From contig NC_062213.1 of the NCBI RefSeq assembly GCF_902686445.1, positions 43,660,741-43,724,740 on the forward strand: 64,000 nt of DNA. The letters run 5' to 3'. Shown here piece after piece: positions 11,744 to 24,363 of this stretch. Under the pieces are notes generated by a model. The model was given only the letters and a program-made list of their open reading frames with translations, was not told where the DNA came from and did not search any database. The stretch's first letter is position 1. Each line of letters opens with the position of its first letter. Origin of the DNA: Sciurus carolinensis (taxonomy: Eukaryota; Chordata; Mammalia; Rodentia; Sciuridae). Position numbers and translations under genes: made by a program.

Positions 11744-12480
11744 GTAAGACTGAACTTCTTATTGATCAGGTTTGTATTTGACCAGTCATATTATAGTATT
11801 TAAATGATTATTCAAGAATGAATGTATTTTATTTGATAACTGTTGATGTAATACCACTAGATTGTTGGTAATTCAGATCTTTTGTTGTCATAACTTATCT
11901 TTAATGATTACATTAGTAGCCGTGCAATTGAAGTCTTATACTTTATGACATTGCTTTATTTAATACTATTTTAAGGGAACTTATTGGTCAAATATGATCT
12001 TTGCTTCAGGTATCACAATTGTATAAAATTTTATTTAAAATTTTTTTGTAATAAACATGTTAATGGGACTAAAATTAGGGAGGTGTACTTGAAATGAGTT
12101 AGTTGTTAATTTATTATAATCTGCAGTAACTTCATATCAGTTACATTAGAATTATCAAGGTATATAATTGCAGGAAAACCAAGCATTTAACATGTTTCAT
12201 TCTGCCATTGTTGAATTGAATTAAAAGAGTGATTATGGTTCTTTTTGCATCTGTAAGAGATACTATATTTCAGGTAACTAAAAAAAAATATAGTTAAAGT
12301 GGTTCACTTGTTTGAATGGACAGATTCTGGGAGCGACTCCATCTGTTGGACTGTAGAATGGTAACTGCCATCCTCATGACACCAGTGCAAATCAGTAAAG
12401 TACTTTAAGCATTTAACCCTTTTGAAGGAGGTTCTTGAACTTTGTGATGATTAATGAATTGTACTCATGAATGGGTTCTT

Positions 12481-13310
12481 TTTTTAAATTTTTTTTATTT
12501 TTACAGATTTCATTTTGATTCATTGTACACAAATACATCTTTTTGTTTCTATGGTTGTGTACGATGTAGATTCATACCATTAGTATAATCATACATGTAC
12601 ATAGGGTAATGATGTCTGTCTCATTCCACCATTTTTCATATCCCTCCCTCTCATTTCCCTCTACATAATCTAAAGTTCCTCCATTCTTCTCTCACTCCCC
12701 CACCCCCTTCTATATCATCATCCACTTATCAGGGAAAACATTCAGCCTTTGGTTTTTTGGGATTGGCTTATGTCACTTAGCATGAAGTTCTCCAATTCCA
12801 TCCATTTATCTCCAAATACCATAATGTTATTCTTTATGATTGAATAATATTCCATTGTGTATGTATGCCACAGTTTCTTTATCCATTCATCTATTGAAAG
12901 GCATCTAGGTTGGTTCCACAATCTAACTGTTGTGAATTGAGCTGCCATAAACACTGATTTGGCTGCATCACAGTAGTATGCTGATTTTAAGTCCTTTGGG
13001 TATTAACTGAGGAGTGGGATAACTGGGTCAAAGGTGGGTCCATTCAAAATTTTCTGAGGATTCTCCACACTGCTTTCCAGAGTGACTGCACCAGTTTGCA
13101 ACTCCACCAGCTATGTAAAAGTGTGCCTTTTTCTCCACATCCACACCAACATCTATTATTGTTTGTGTTCTTTATATTAGCCATTCTAATTGGAATAAGA
13201 TGAAATCTTAGAGTTGTTTTAATTTGCATTTCTCTAATTACTAGAGACATTGAACACTTTTTCATATATTTTTTAATCATCTGTATTGCTTCTTCTGTAA
13301 AGTGTCTGGA
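12481..13310 (-). mobile_element. L1 3' part of a 5'-inverted insertion
   Basis: From a T-rich start (the A tail on the minus strand) through the L1 3' UTR (gtacacaaatacatcttttt) and the ORF2 tail. A minus-strand frame at 12742-12954 keeps the YTMEYYSIIKN-like motif. The ORF2 cysteine-rich region follows (13044-13388 frame). At about 13311 the sequence flips orientation. Confidence 0.85.
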
Positions 13311-13758
13311 TAGATCCTCCAAACAAAAACTGAACAAAGAAACTATAGAACTAAATAGTACAATCAATGATATAGACTTAACGGACATGTATAGAGTATT
13401 TCATCCATCATAGAGTGAACATACTTTCTTGTCAGCAGCTCATGGATCCTTCTCCAAAGTAGACCATATGCTATGCCACAAAGAAGCCATTAGTAAATAC
13501 AAAAAAATAGAGATATTACCTTGTATTCTACCAGACCATAATGCAATGCAATTAGAAATCAATGATAAAAAAAAATTACTCCAACACCTGGAGACTAAAT
13601 AATATGCTATTGGATGATGCAGTGATAACAGAAGACATCAGGGAGGAAATAAAAAAGTTCTTAGAGGTAAACAAGAATGATGACACAACATATCAAAATC
13701 TCTGGGACACTCTGAAAGCAGTACTACGAGGAAAGTTCATTACATTGAGCTCATACAT
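13311..13758 (+). mobile_element. Inverted 5' arm of the same L1 (endonuclease region)
   Basis: Plus-strand L1 ORF2 sequence: the KVDHMLCHK-like and PDHNAMQLEI-like motifs are endonuclease-domain landmarks, and the frame at 13562-13807 continues them. Opposite orientation to the adjoining 3' arm is the usual result of twin priming. A target duplication is not obvious. Confidence 0.82.
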
Positions 13759-14691
13759 TTCTTGTTGTAGCAGAAAGGAATTCTGTGTTTTCCTGATTGG
13801 CCAGTAATGTGGTGTCATGTATGTATTTCTTGGAACTTTTCAAAAACTGTAACTAGTGTCAGGGTGAGGTTGAGAAAGACTTTGGGAGTTGGAATTGATT
13901 TAGGAACATACCTAGGGACAGCTCTGAGTTTATCAATTTAATTGCTGCCCTATCTTACTGATTTGCTCTCCCTTTTTTCTTTCTTACTTATCTCCATTCC
14001 TCTTTTCTCTCCTCCATCTTTGTTAGGTGAATATCCTATTTCCCCAGGATTTCTTTTTGACTGTGAAGCCTGAGAAAGATAATGATTCATGTGTGCTTGC
14101 TTCTTTTCTAGGCTGGTAGCCGATCACGAGAGAATGATATTTAGACTCTGGAATATAATCTGTGTTACTGATTTGGGCTTTTTTTTTTTTCTACAATAGT
14201 TTCTCATTCACTTCCCTGCTAAATGTGAGAAGGGAATTAAGAGTTAAGATAAATTGAAGAGAGAATTAATTTACTCAAGCCTTAATCCCTTAATCCTTCT
14301 CTGATTTAGTAAATTCACTGGACTGGGGAACCTTTGCCAACCTCCTGATACTTTCCTGCCTCATTCAGAAAGAGGTTAACTAGGGTAAAAAAGCTTTGTG
14401 AGAAGTGTTTTGTTCTCTATGGTAGATTGCTGGGGAGAAATCCAATATACAGAAAAACATAGAGATGAGAGACATATAGTATAAGGTACTCACCTTTTAC
14501 ATCCTTTCTGTTCTAGATCTAATCTGTTCTGATGTGAGGTGCAAGCTGGTATGTTCCAGTTAAAATATGTCCCCATTTTTCCACATCATCTTTTCAGTTT
14601 GAAAAATTTCCTACAATGAAGAAATTGAAAGAATAGGCCAGTTAACATCCTAAATTCAATAGTTTACCAATGTTTTGCATTATTTATACAC
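13759..14691. other. RAD54B: Intronic stretch without recognised features
   Basis: AT-rich sequence with a pyrimidine-rich run near 13960-14030. No conserved frame, RNA gene or clear mobile element seen. Confidence 0.5.
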
Positions 14692-14790
14692 TTTTTTTTT
14701 TTTTTTTTTTGTGGTTCTGGGGATCAAACACAGGGATCCTCATACATGCTGCACAGGCATCTACTGCTGAATACACCACACCCAGCCCTT
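14692..14790 (-). mobile_element. Diverged ID-like SINE
   Basis: Long T run then ggttctggggatcaaacaca and a tac-cac-cacccagccc end. The tRNA-like order is clear although many positions differ from young copies. Confidence 0.65.
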
Positions 14791-15289
14791 CTTTCTCTTT
14801 CCTTATGCATATACTTTTTCCCCCTGAACTTTTTAAATGTAATTTGTGTATTTGATGTTATTTTACCTCAACTTTAGCATATATTTCTTAAAATAAATGT
14901 TTTCTCCTATATGACATTATTATTATACAAGATTACTATTAATAACATTTAATATACAGTTCATTAGTAATATTATTTTTATATAAGTTGTATAAGTTTG
15001 GTTTCTTTCACAATTTGAAGTAGCCCTATTAAGTATATTTTCACTCCATTCAGCTTCACTGGGCACTTGAAGTCTCTTTATAACACTACGTATTCCTCAT
15101 GAGAGAATGGTCTACCACTGAATGACTTCCTCCAAGGCCCAGAGAATGTGCTTCTTTGAGGGTTGTGGTAGAAGGGCCCACTTCTGTCTTTTTTTGTTGT
15201 TCAAGTGTCACAGCCCTTTCTCTTTATGAACAGTCCAGCTTAGTCTTTTGAGATTGGTTTTGTGAAAACCAAGTCCTGTGACAGGAGAA

Positions 15290-15835
15290 ATATAGAGTTG
15301 TATTGTGTTCCCTAAGAGAATATGATGAAGTCCTAAGCCTGGGTACCTATGAATGTGTCCTTATTTGGAAATAGATTCTTTCCTGGTGTTAGGATGTTAA
15401 GGTCAGAGCAACTCGGGAACCTGAGGCAGGAGGAGTGCAAGTTCGAGGCCAGCTTCAACAACTCAGTGAGACCCTGTCTCAAAATAAAAAACAAGGGATA
15501 TAGCTCAGTGTTAGAGCATGTGTGAAGTCTTGGGTTGCATCTGGTACCATACCAAACCAAATAAAAAAGCAAACAAAAAACCCCAAAATAAAGATGAGAA
15601 AATACTGACTTTTTGCTGTCTCTAAATCCAATGACTGGTATCTTCATGAGAGAGAGAAAGAGAAACAGATCAAAATGAGGCCACGGGACAACGAAAGCAG
15701 AGAGCACCAAGGATTGTTGGCAACCACCAGAAGCTAGAAAGAGGCAAGGAAGATTCTTTCTCCTAGAACTTTTAGAGAGCATGACCCTTCTGACACCTTT
15801 ATTCTGTATATTTGATCTCTATACTCTCAGAGAAT
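15290..15835 (+). mobile_element. Old MaLR/MLT-like LTR, split by a SINE
   Basis: gtgtccttatttggaaatag (15356) and ttggcaaccaccagaagcta (15718) are landmarks of one old LTR family in the plus orientation. A B1-ID SINE at about 15405-15560 divides it. Non-coding. Confidence 0.55.
15405..15560 (+). mobile_element. B1-ID composite SINE, 5' truncated
   Basis: B1 half (ctgaggcaggaggagtgcaa) followed by cagtgagaccctgtctcaaa and a damaged ID half (gggatatagctcagtgttag), in the plus orientation. Confidence 0.8.
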
Positions 15836-15983
15836 TTTAAAATTCTGTTGTAGTACTTTATTACAGCATTCTTAGAAATTAATACGGGAAGTCGTAGACC
15901 TCTTAGATATTCAGACTTTCAAAGACTTTCCCCTTTTATAGAAAAGGGAAAGAAGAAAGACATTCTTTAATTCTTGAGTCTTT

Positions 15984-16183
15984 TTTTTCTGCCAACACTG
16001 GAGATATGACTCAGGGGTGCTTTACCATTAAGCTACGTTCCCGGTCCTTTATTATTTTTCATTTTGAGATAGTGTCTCACTAAGTTGATTAGTGCCTGGC
16101 TAAATTGCTGAATTTGTGATCCTCCTTGCTCAATCTCCTGGGTTGCTGGGATTACAGGCATGTACCACCAAGCCTGTCTCTGA
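15984..16183 (-). mobile_element. B1-ID composite SINE
   Basis: Minus-orientation copy running from its T run through the ID half to gggattacaggcatgtacca. Moderately diverged. Confidence 0.82.
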
Positions 16184-16231
16184 ATATGCCATTTAAAGAG
16201 AATCATTAAATATGTAGTCCTTTGTGAATTT

Positions 16232-16345
16232 TATTTATTTATTTTTTTTGGGGTACTGGAGATTTATTTAACCCAGGGGGCTATCCCACTGAGCTATATC
16301 CCTATCACTTTTTATTTTTTATTTTAATACACAGTCTCACTAAGT
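16232..16345 (-). mobile_element. B1-ID composite SINE, truncated
   Basis: ID half and the first part of the B1 half (cagtctcactaagtga) only. Confidence 0.7.
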
Positions 16346-17394
16346 GACAACCTTTTTTTTTAAAAAAATAGGTAATACATGCACATGATTAAAATTCAAA
16401 AGACCTGAAGAATATGGTGAAAAAATAAAAAACATCCTTTCTCTTATCTCTAGCCATCTAGTTCCCTCCTCAGTGGCAATTATTTTTTTGTGTGTATCTT
16501 TGAGATATTCTACATATTTGGAAACATATTTGTATGTATATATTTTTCTCATATAGCAGTTTCATTATTTGTGTTGTTCTAATACATTACATTACTAAAT
16601 AGTACATATTTGAAATGTTTACTAAAATAGTATGTCTTTGTACTAAAATAGTACATCTTTGAAATGTTTTTGTTAATGCATTTAGAATTACCTCATTATT
16701 TTTAAAGGCTAATTCTGTTGTAAGGATGTGTCAAATATATATTTAACTAATGCCTTATTAATAGTTATTTAGGTTGTTTTAGATATTTTCTTATTACAAA
16801 CAAAGCTAAAATAAGTGTTTATATATAATGTACATATTTGATAATACATTCATAGGAGAATACCTTGGAATGTGATGCCGATCACAAGGTATGTGTATTT
16901 ATCATTTTGATAGTTATTGCTAAATTGCTCTTTGTAGATGTTATTGTGCAGGTTTATACTACCAGCAATGCTTGAGCAATATATGTATCATTTATTGAGA
17001 TCTCAATTTATATAGAATTAGACTTTTTTGTATTTCACAGTCTAGTAATTAGGAAGTTATTTTGTTACGCTTTTAAACTTTTTTAATATTACATTTTAAT
17101 ATTATTTCAAGCTTATAGAAAAATCCAAGACTAGTACAAAGAACATCAACAAAGTTTATGTTTTTGTGTGTTTTGTGTATGGAATTTTTTGGAGCCATTC
17201 GAGAGTGATTTGCTGACATGATGCCCCATCAACCAAAATTCTTCAGTATGTGTTTCCTTATCAATTCTAGACTTCTCTATGATGAAGTTTGAAAGTGTAC
17301 CTGTCAAAAATCAGGAAATTAACATTGCTATAATACTGTCCCTCCAATTCACAGATCCCATTTCAATTTCTCTGCTTATGCCAATGATATCTTT
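16346..17394. other. RAD54B: Intronic stretch, probably old L1 debris
   Basis: The first 220 bases (aggtaatacatgcacatgat onwards) resemble an old L1 3' region. The rest is AT-rich with no supported feature. Confidence 0.4.
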
Positions 17395-17745
17395 TATGAT
17401 TTGAATATTTGTGTTTTTCCAGAATTCATATGTTGAAACCTAATCAATGTTTTGTGGTTTTAGGCAGTAGGGACTTTGGAAGGTGTTTAGGTCACAAGGG
17501 CAGAGCCCTCCTGAATATCACTGTCCTTATAAAATAAGCCCCAGAGAGCTGCCTTACCTCTTGTACCATATGAAGAAATGGTGCCATTTAAGAACCAGAA
17601 AGTGGTCCTCACCAGATACTGAATCTGCTTGTGCCTTGATTTCAGATTCCTTAGGCTCCAGAACTGTGGGAAATAAATTTCCATTGTTTATAAGATGCCC
17701 AACTTGTGGTAACCTGAGTGCATTAAGACAATGTCCTTATGGCAA
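17395..17745 (+). mobile_element. MaLR/MLT-type LTR
   Basis: attcatatgttgaaacctaa, gccccagagagctgccttac and ccagaactgtgggaaataaa are landmarks of a MaLR-like LTR in the plus orientation. Short frames here (17483-17761) are accidental. Confidence 0.68.
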
Positions 17746-18204
17746 AAATAAATTTAAATGAACAATAAACTTTTTATCTGCAGTCCAGAATTATGTGTTG
17801 TATTTAGTTGTCATGTCTTTTGGTTGCTTATAGTCTGGAACAATCTTAAGTCTTTGCATATCTTTTGTGACTAATAATTTTACAGAGTATGGGTCATTCA
17901 CTTGTAGAATGTTTCTCAGTTTGGATTTGTTTGATGTTTCCTCATGATCAGAGTAAGTTTATATATTTTGGGCAGGAATATCACAGTAATAATTCCTAGT
18001 ATATCATCATAGAAGGCATATGATTTTAGTTTATCCCATTATTGAAAAAATTGCTATCTGAAGGGTGTTTTTACTCTAAAATTATTTTTCCTTTGTAATT
18101 AATAAGTAAATATGGGGAGTCATTTTGAAAATATTGATTCTTGCCTAAAATTTATTACTATGATTGTTTTCAAATGCTGATTTTCTTAATTTTATGTATG
18201 TATG

Positions 18205-18410
18205 TATGTTTGAAATCAGGGATTGAACCCAGGGGTGCTTAGCCACTGGGCCACATCCCCAGCCTTTTTTTAATGTTTTATTTTGAGATAGAGTCTTGCT
18301 GTGTTCCTTGGACCTCCCTAAGTTGCTGAAACTGGCTTTGAACTTGTAGATCCTCCTGACTCAGCCTCAGAGTCACTGGGTTTACAGGTGTATACCACCG
18401 TGTCTGGTAT
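18205..18410 (-). mobile_element. B1-ID composite SINE
   Basis: Full minus-orientation copy, gggattgaacccaggggtgc to the B1 head complement near 18408. Confidence 0.88.
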
Positions 18411-18869
18411 TAATATAAATTAATTTAAAATAAATATTTAATTTATTTAAAATAAAAATTTATCAGTTTGAATTCTACTGTAGGGAAAAGCTTTCCTTTC
18501 TCCTCCATTATTTGGTAATTAATTTTTATGGATTCATAAATTTGTTTTATTCAGTAGTTTATAATCTATTGTTATAATTATTTTGTAATACTCAGATTGC
18601 CTCAGATTTGACTAATGATAACCCCTTTACAAGGACTCCTATTTCTTTTTGACAATTCACATCAATTTTTGAGTACTTTGGTACTATGTAGTCCAATAAG
18701 ATCTTCCTTGCCCTTGCTCTTGAAATCAACTAAGGACCCGACTTCCATTTTAGTGGAGAGTGGTATTTAAAAACCAGTCTGGTTTTGGTATATTCATTGA
18801 TCCTGCAGTGTTACTGGTTTTAGCCTTTTCAGCAATCAAAGGTAAGAGATATAGATTACTAACATATAT

Positions 18870-19062
18870 AGGGGATTGAACCCAGGGGTGCTTAATCACT
18901 GATCCACATCCCAGCCCCTGTTTGTATTTTATATAGAGACAGGGTCTCACTGTGTTGCTTAGTGCCTCGCTATTGCTGAGACTGGCTTTGAACTCAAGAT
19001 CCTTTTGCCTCAGCCCCCGGAGCTTCTGGGATTACCAATCTCCGCCACCACACCAGGCTCAT
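18870..19062 (-). mobile_element. B1-ID composite SINE
   Basis: Full-length minus-orientation copy with an atatata flank on both sides, the probable target site. Confidence 0.87.
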
Positions 19063-19107
19063 ATATATTTCTTTATTTTTTTCTCATATATATTAAAAAG
19101 AATGAGT

Positions 19108-19190
19108 TTGGGGCTAGGGATGTAGCTTAGTGTAGAGCTCATGCTTAGCATGTACAAGGCCCCAGCACCAAAACAAATAAAAAACATTCC
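19108..19190 (+). mobile_element. ID SINE, internally deleted
   Basis: tttggggctagggatgtagc head with a shortened body (acaaggccccagcacc) and an A-rich tail. Confidence 0.75.
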
Positions 19191-19699
19191 CCCTGCAAAG
19201 CCAAACAACCATGAGTTCATACTGACACCTTCAATTCCAATTTAGTTCCACAGTTTATTTGTAGCACATTCTTTTATGGTGAAAAACTTGATTTTATCCT
19301 AAATATATTTACCTGTTTTATTTATTTCACTTTTATATAACCAGTTTATCAAAATGGAACCAAAATTAAAAGTAAATGTTTTTGTGGAAAAAGAAGTTTG
19401 ATATTTTATATCCTTATTAAGAGTGGTTATTTAACATAATTTATATTCTGCTTTTTCCTAACAAAAATTATGGTGCCAGGACAAAGGTTCTCTTGACTTT
19501 CTTAGCACTATCATACAGAGGTTTTTTTTTTTCCCCCCAAAATATTTATGGATTTCTTATTTCCCAAGGGCCTAAAATTCTTTGATATTCAAATCAGTTT
19601 TTTTTTAATACACCTAGTATGTCAGCCTGTCATTTTGCAGTTAGTTGTCATTATTGTTATTCAGGTTTTTTTTTTTTTTTAAAGGATATTAATGCTAAT

Positions 19700-19820
19700 C
19701 TTTTTTTTAAAAACGTTTATTTTATTTATTCATTTTTTTTTAATGTGGTGCTGAGGCTTGAACCCAGTGCCTTACATGTGCGAGGCAAGTGCTCTACCAC
19801 TGAGCCACAATTCCAGCCCT
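19700..19820 (-). mobile_element. ID SINE
   Basis: Minus-orientation ID: gtggtgctgaggcttgaacc through ccactgagccacaattccag, with an A/T-rich tail on its left. Confidence 0.85.
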
Positions 19821-20683
19821 GTCATTCAGTTTTAAAAGAGACTTTAATATTCTATTTAAGCCTGAAGGGACATTTGAATGGGAACTAATTTTTAAAAAAT
19901 CTGTGATCAGTTGATTAGTAAATATTTTTTCTCTTTTGATGACTCATTTTCTCATTTTACAACTTTAGACATAACTGTAAGGAATCAGATATTGATATTA
20001 GACCCACTAATAACTTTTTCCCCATAGAAAATTTCCCATACAAAATAAAGGGTTGAGGAGTCCATATTTTGCCCTTTAAGGTTTTTATTTATTTTTATTT
20101 TTATTTTTTAAAATGAGGATTTCCGTCAGAATAAACAGGTTTCATGATTTCGGGAGTATGTAGAGTTGTGTTCAGATTATTAGACAATGTCAATAACCCA
20201 TTCTGTTAATGAGTGGAAATTTGATAGGTGTATCCTCACCCCTTATAAAAACACCATTGAAATAATTCTCCTCTAACTAATTTGCTTTTAGTTCTCAGGT
20301 TAAAGAAGGACTTTTGAGGCAACCTACACACTGCGACTGTTCTTTTGATTTTCTGCCTTGAGTATAAGTGAATAATTTTGCTCAAGTTTATCCTGGTATC
20401 AGTTTGGTGAAAAAGATCCCAGTCATGTGAATATTGATCTTCTCATATGCATCCTTCTAAATCATTTTGAAGCATATTTGAAACTACTTAGGTATTCTTC
20501 AGGATCATTTTAGGAGACTGGATTATTAAATTCTCTCTTGAGCATAGAGCATAACCTACTTTTTTGTTTAAGGAGAGCTCTTATGGAAAGAGGCAACAGT
20601 AGAATGATATTGAATAGTAGTTCTTTTCTTTGTCATTTCCTCCTTCTTCTCCTACCCCTCCCACCTCCTCTTCCTCCTCCTTG

Positions 20684-20748
20684 CAGTGCTGGGGTTGAAC
20701 CCAGGTCTTGTACAGCTAGACTCTACCATTGAGCTGTACCTTAGCCCA
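20684..20748 (-). mobile_element. ID SINE, partial
   Basis: gtgctggggttgaacccagg to gagctgtaccttagcc, next to a CTCCT-rich stretch at 20637-20683. Confidence 0.75.
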
Positions 20749-20884
20749 AGGCTCAATTAAATTTGAAAAAAAAAATGTGTATATACATATATATGTATAG
20801 TTTATTACATAATGTTATGATATATGTATAAATCCTAAAATGGTTACTGTTATGAAGCAAATTAACATATTCATTCTCATAGTT

Positions 20885-20888
<4 letters not shown>

Positions 20889-20958
<70 letters not shown>
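20889..20958. repeat. (TG)n-(GA)n compound microsatellite
   Basis: About 28 bases of TG repeat pass directly into about 36 bases of GA repeat. Confidence 0.97.
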
Positions 20959-20959
<1 letters not shown>

Positions 20960-22220
20960 CAGATAGAATCTACTTTAAACCCTAATACGATACAATTTTA
21001 TTAGCTAGTTCTCAGTTGTGCATTAGAACTCTAGACTCATTAATTCTACATATTTGCTATTTTGTACCCTTTGGGTAGGTCTTTTTCCATTTGCTCCTCC
21101 ATTACTTCAGGCTCCATACTCTTTGTATGTTTGACTTTTTTTTTTTCCTTCTGATTTTACATATAAGTGAGATCATGCATTTTTCTTTGTGTTTGACTCA
21201 CTTCACCTAGTATGATATCCCCTAGGTTCACCCACGTAGCAAATGACAGGATTTCCTTCTTTTAAAGGGTGAATAATATTCCTTTTGTGTGTGTGTGTGA
21301 CATTTTCTTTATTCATTCATCCATTAGTGGACACTTAAGATTGTTTCTGTATCTTACCTATTGTGAATAATTCTGTAGTGAACATGAGAATGCAGATCGC
21401 TAGGAGGTGGTGATTTCATTTCCTTTGGGTATATATCCAGCAGAGGGATTAATGAATCATATGGAAGTTCTATTTTTAATTTCTTTAGGCACCTCCATGC
21501 TGTTTACTATAACGACTTGCCCAGTCCACATTTCTATCAGCAGTGTATTTCTCCACATCCTTGCCAACATGTGTTATCTCTTGTCTTTTTGATAATATGT
21601 GGAGTGCCATCCATGGCCTGCATAAGAGTCAAGCTTGATTGAACTATTAGGGAAATCTGGCTTCAGGAACTCACAATTATGGAAAATTGTTCAAGATTGA
21701 AGCATGTGGTCACCTTGCAGTTGAAAGAAGGGCCCGGATGTGGGAATGACCTGCTAGAGCCAAATGGCTTGCTTAACTCCAAATCCTGTTTTTCACAGAA
21801 GCAGCTCCTCCTGGTCCCCCTTTGATCTGTACTGCTATAAACAAACACTGAAAAGTGTGGGCTCCTTCCTTTGTTAGAGCCAGTCCCTTATGATTGACTC
21901 AATAGGTCATGGCCCTGCTTCAAAGATCATTCTGTCTTATGTCGTTTTTTTATGATAAATTAATTTCTTAACTATTATTTTGCAGCCAGCCCATCCCTTC
22001 TACAGGAACCCTTTCCCTTGCCCACATGGACGTGGGTGGAGAATAATAGTCTTCCTAATAAGTGTGAGATGATATCGCATACTGGTTTTTATTTGCATTT
22101 CTCCATTGTTTAATGATTTTGAGCACCTTTTCATAAACCTGTTGGCCATTTTTATGTCTTTGGAGAAATGTCTGTTTTGGGTTTTTGCCCATTTTCTAAT
22201 TGGGTTATTTCTTTTTAATG
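20960..22220 (-). mobile_element. Old L1 fragment, split by an LTR-like insertion
   Basis: L1 3' region and ORF2 tail on the minus strand (ttgtgaataattctgtagtg; gccatttttatgtctttgg). Similarity stops at 21597 and resumes at 22043. Confidence 0.78.
21598..22042. mobile_element. Unassigned 445-bp insertion, probably a solo LTR
   Basis: Begins TGTGGAGTGCC and interrupts the L1 exactly between two copies of ataata (21592-21597, 22043-22048). It has no poly(A) tail, no terminal inverted repeats and no long frame. The size, TG start and 6-bp duplication suggest an ERV LTR, but the right end is not a clear CA. Confidence 0.55.
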
Positions 22221-22225
22221 CTCAA

Positions 22226-22660
22226 TGTTAGGGACTGTTTTGACTTCCGGTAAAATTTGAAGGACCTTGATGGACTAGCTGCAAGTTCTCCTCTTTCCAC
22301 TCCTGTGGATATGGTCCTCTAGCTGAACAACTCTCCTTATGAAAGGGTTCAGATAGAGTTCCTGTTTATTATGGAGTAACAGGTTTCAGTTCCTAGCTGG
22401 CTACAAAAGTAAACAAGCCAATCATATTCTGCAGGAGGCAGTGGACTTCTCATCCTTTTAGTACTACAAACCTTGTCTCTCAAAGCCACTGGTTGTTCAC
22501 TCTATTCCCATGTACATCCCCTATGAGGCCTTCAGTGAATAGTGTCCCCCACTTCCCCAGAATCTGAGTGCATGTGGAGGTTCGGAGTGCATGTGACTGT
22601 TGAACTTCTCTGTCCAGTGTCAGATGTCATGTGTTTGGCTATCTTCGTAACCCTAGAACA
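22226..22660 (+). mobile_element. Possible ERVL-like solo LTR
   Basis: Runs from TGTTAGGGACTG to CCCTAGAACA (TG...CA ends), contains a CCAAT box (22419) and is richer in GC than its surroundings. No target duplication found, so the boundaries are tentative. Confidence 0.4.
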
Positions 22661-24363
22661 GGAATTCCTGCTTCATTAACTGGATGAATAGGAGGCAATT
22701 AAAAACAGGGGGAAGTGGGGACACACGTACATACATTTTTCTAAGGAGGGAAACTGCAGCTTTACTGTGTTTCTAAAATAGTTTTAAAATTCTTGCCATC
22801 CCTACCCACAAAAACTGCTGAATAAGCTTTGTGAGGTGTATTTTCTGAACTGTCTTTAAATTTTTTTTTCATTCTCTAGCATGTAATTTGGTCTAAGACT
22901 TCTCTTCTAATGGCAGTGATTCATAGCATTTTTGTGTATTCCTGATGTTTTAAACTATAGTATCTATGGTCCTTTCATAGAATCTGCTTTAGAAAGTCAA
23001 ACAGTATATTCATTGTGTATGTAGAACTAAACAATAAATGAAACATTGGTTTCTTGTTTTAGAATTTCATTAAGTGTGAATTTTTTTATATAACAGTACT
23101 GTCTGTTGTGGTAGAAACTTTTTTTTCAAATGTTGCTGAAATTCTTTGACAAATGTAGAAGATTCAAAAATATTTACATAATGAATTCATGTATTCATAT
23201 ATATATATTTAACTACTAATAGCATTTCTTAGTAAATTTTGTAAATCCTTTGAGGTAAAATATAACTCAAATGTTAACTGGGTACTATCAATCTTATGTT
23301 GTATAACTCCTCATGTAAATCTAAAGAAAAGTAGTTGTGATTTTAAAAAAATTGAATCAGTTGGTCTTTGGTTATAATCTTACATTCTATAGCAATTGTT
23401 TGCTTAATCAAAGATTTTCATTTTTAAAACATATCTTAAAAATTTTTCTTTCCAACACAAATATCATAACTGAAATAATACTTTGTTTTTTAAAACTTAT
23501 CTCCACTAAAAATACTGTGTGTGTGTGTGTGTGTGCATGTGTGTGTGTGCGCACAAAAATCCAAGCTCTTTTCTAGCTGGCCAAAAGTATAAGCTCAGCT
23601 CTTATTATAAATAATTTAAAAATATTTCTGGTTATTTAATTATAATTTGAAGTGACTTAATTCATGTCAGTTCTTGTTTGACTCTTGTGAGGAAACATCA
23701 AATTTACAGTGTATTTTTGACAATGTCTTTTATTACTGTCTAGTTCATTATCTTTAAAATTTTGTATAATAAACAGCTTATTGAATTTTGTTCTGCTATA
23801 GGAAATTTCATAATTACATAACTTCATGATATTGATTGTGAAATTTGAGATTTATTCCAGTTTTTCTCTCCCTCTCCCTCCTTTTTTGTTCTTTTACTAT
23901 TTCAGTTGGAGGACTAGCTTCTGTATCAGCATGCAGTTCTGTATTACTAATATAGCTTCAAAAACATTTTTGAAATTTATTAATCTGCTTGTGAAATAAA
24001 TATAGTCTCCACATATAAAGTCATTGAAGAATCTGTTTCATCTTTTTGCCAGCATCAGCATAGGCTTTTGCAGTATTCTGATTTTCTTCATTCCATTCTT
24101 GCCGTTTTCTTGAGGTTTTTTAATGTTCATACAGACCATGTCTTGCAAGTCAATTTGGGTTTATTTTTCATTGCATAATCCAAGAAATCCAAAGAAATAC
24201 CAAAAAATAAATCCAAAAAATCCAAAGAATTGATATTTCTTGGTAAATTCAAGAAATACTGAAGCCAGTTCTACCATCATCACCAAAATGTCTTCTGAAT
24301 ATGAATACAAATATGACATCTAGGGTGATCCTGTACATTTGGGCTAGTTTTACCTGAACTTCT
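22661..24363. other. RAD54B: Intronic stretch without recognised features
   Basis: AT-rich sequence with a short TG repeat at 23515-23553. No conserved frame or confident mobile element seen. Confidence 0.5.

Larger units (their letters stand above)
10884..12334. repeat. Pair of short local duplications flanking RAD54B exon 3
   Basis: A 20-bp block (aatggacagattctgggagc) is present at 10884-10903 and 12315-12334. A separate 27-bp block is identical at 10936-10962 and 12154-12180, with weaker similarity around it. The two blocks occur in opposite order, so this is not a simple tandem duplication. Confidence 0.7.

Noticed and set aside
15333..15782. 149-codon minus-strand frame as a gene
   Set aside because: It spans an old LTR and a SINE insertion; the product has SINE-translation motifs and no domain.
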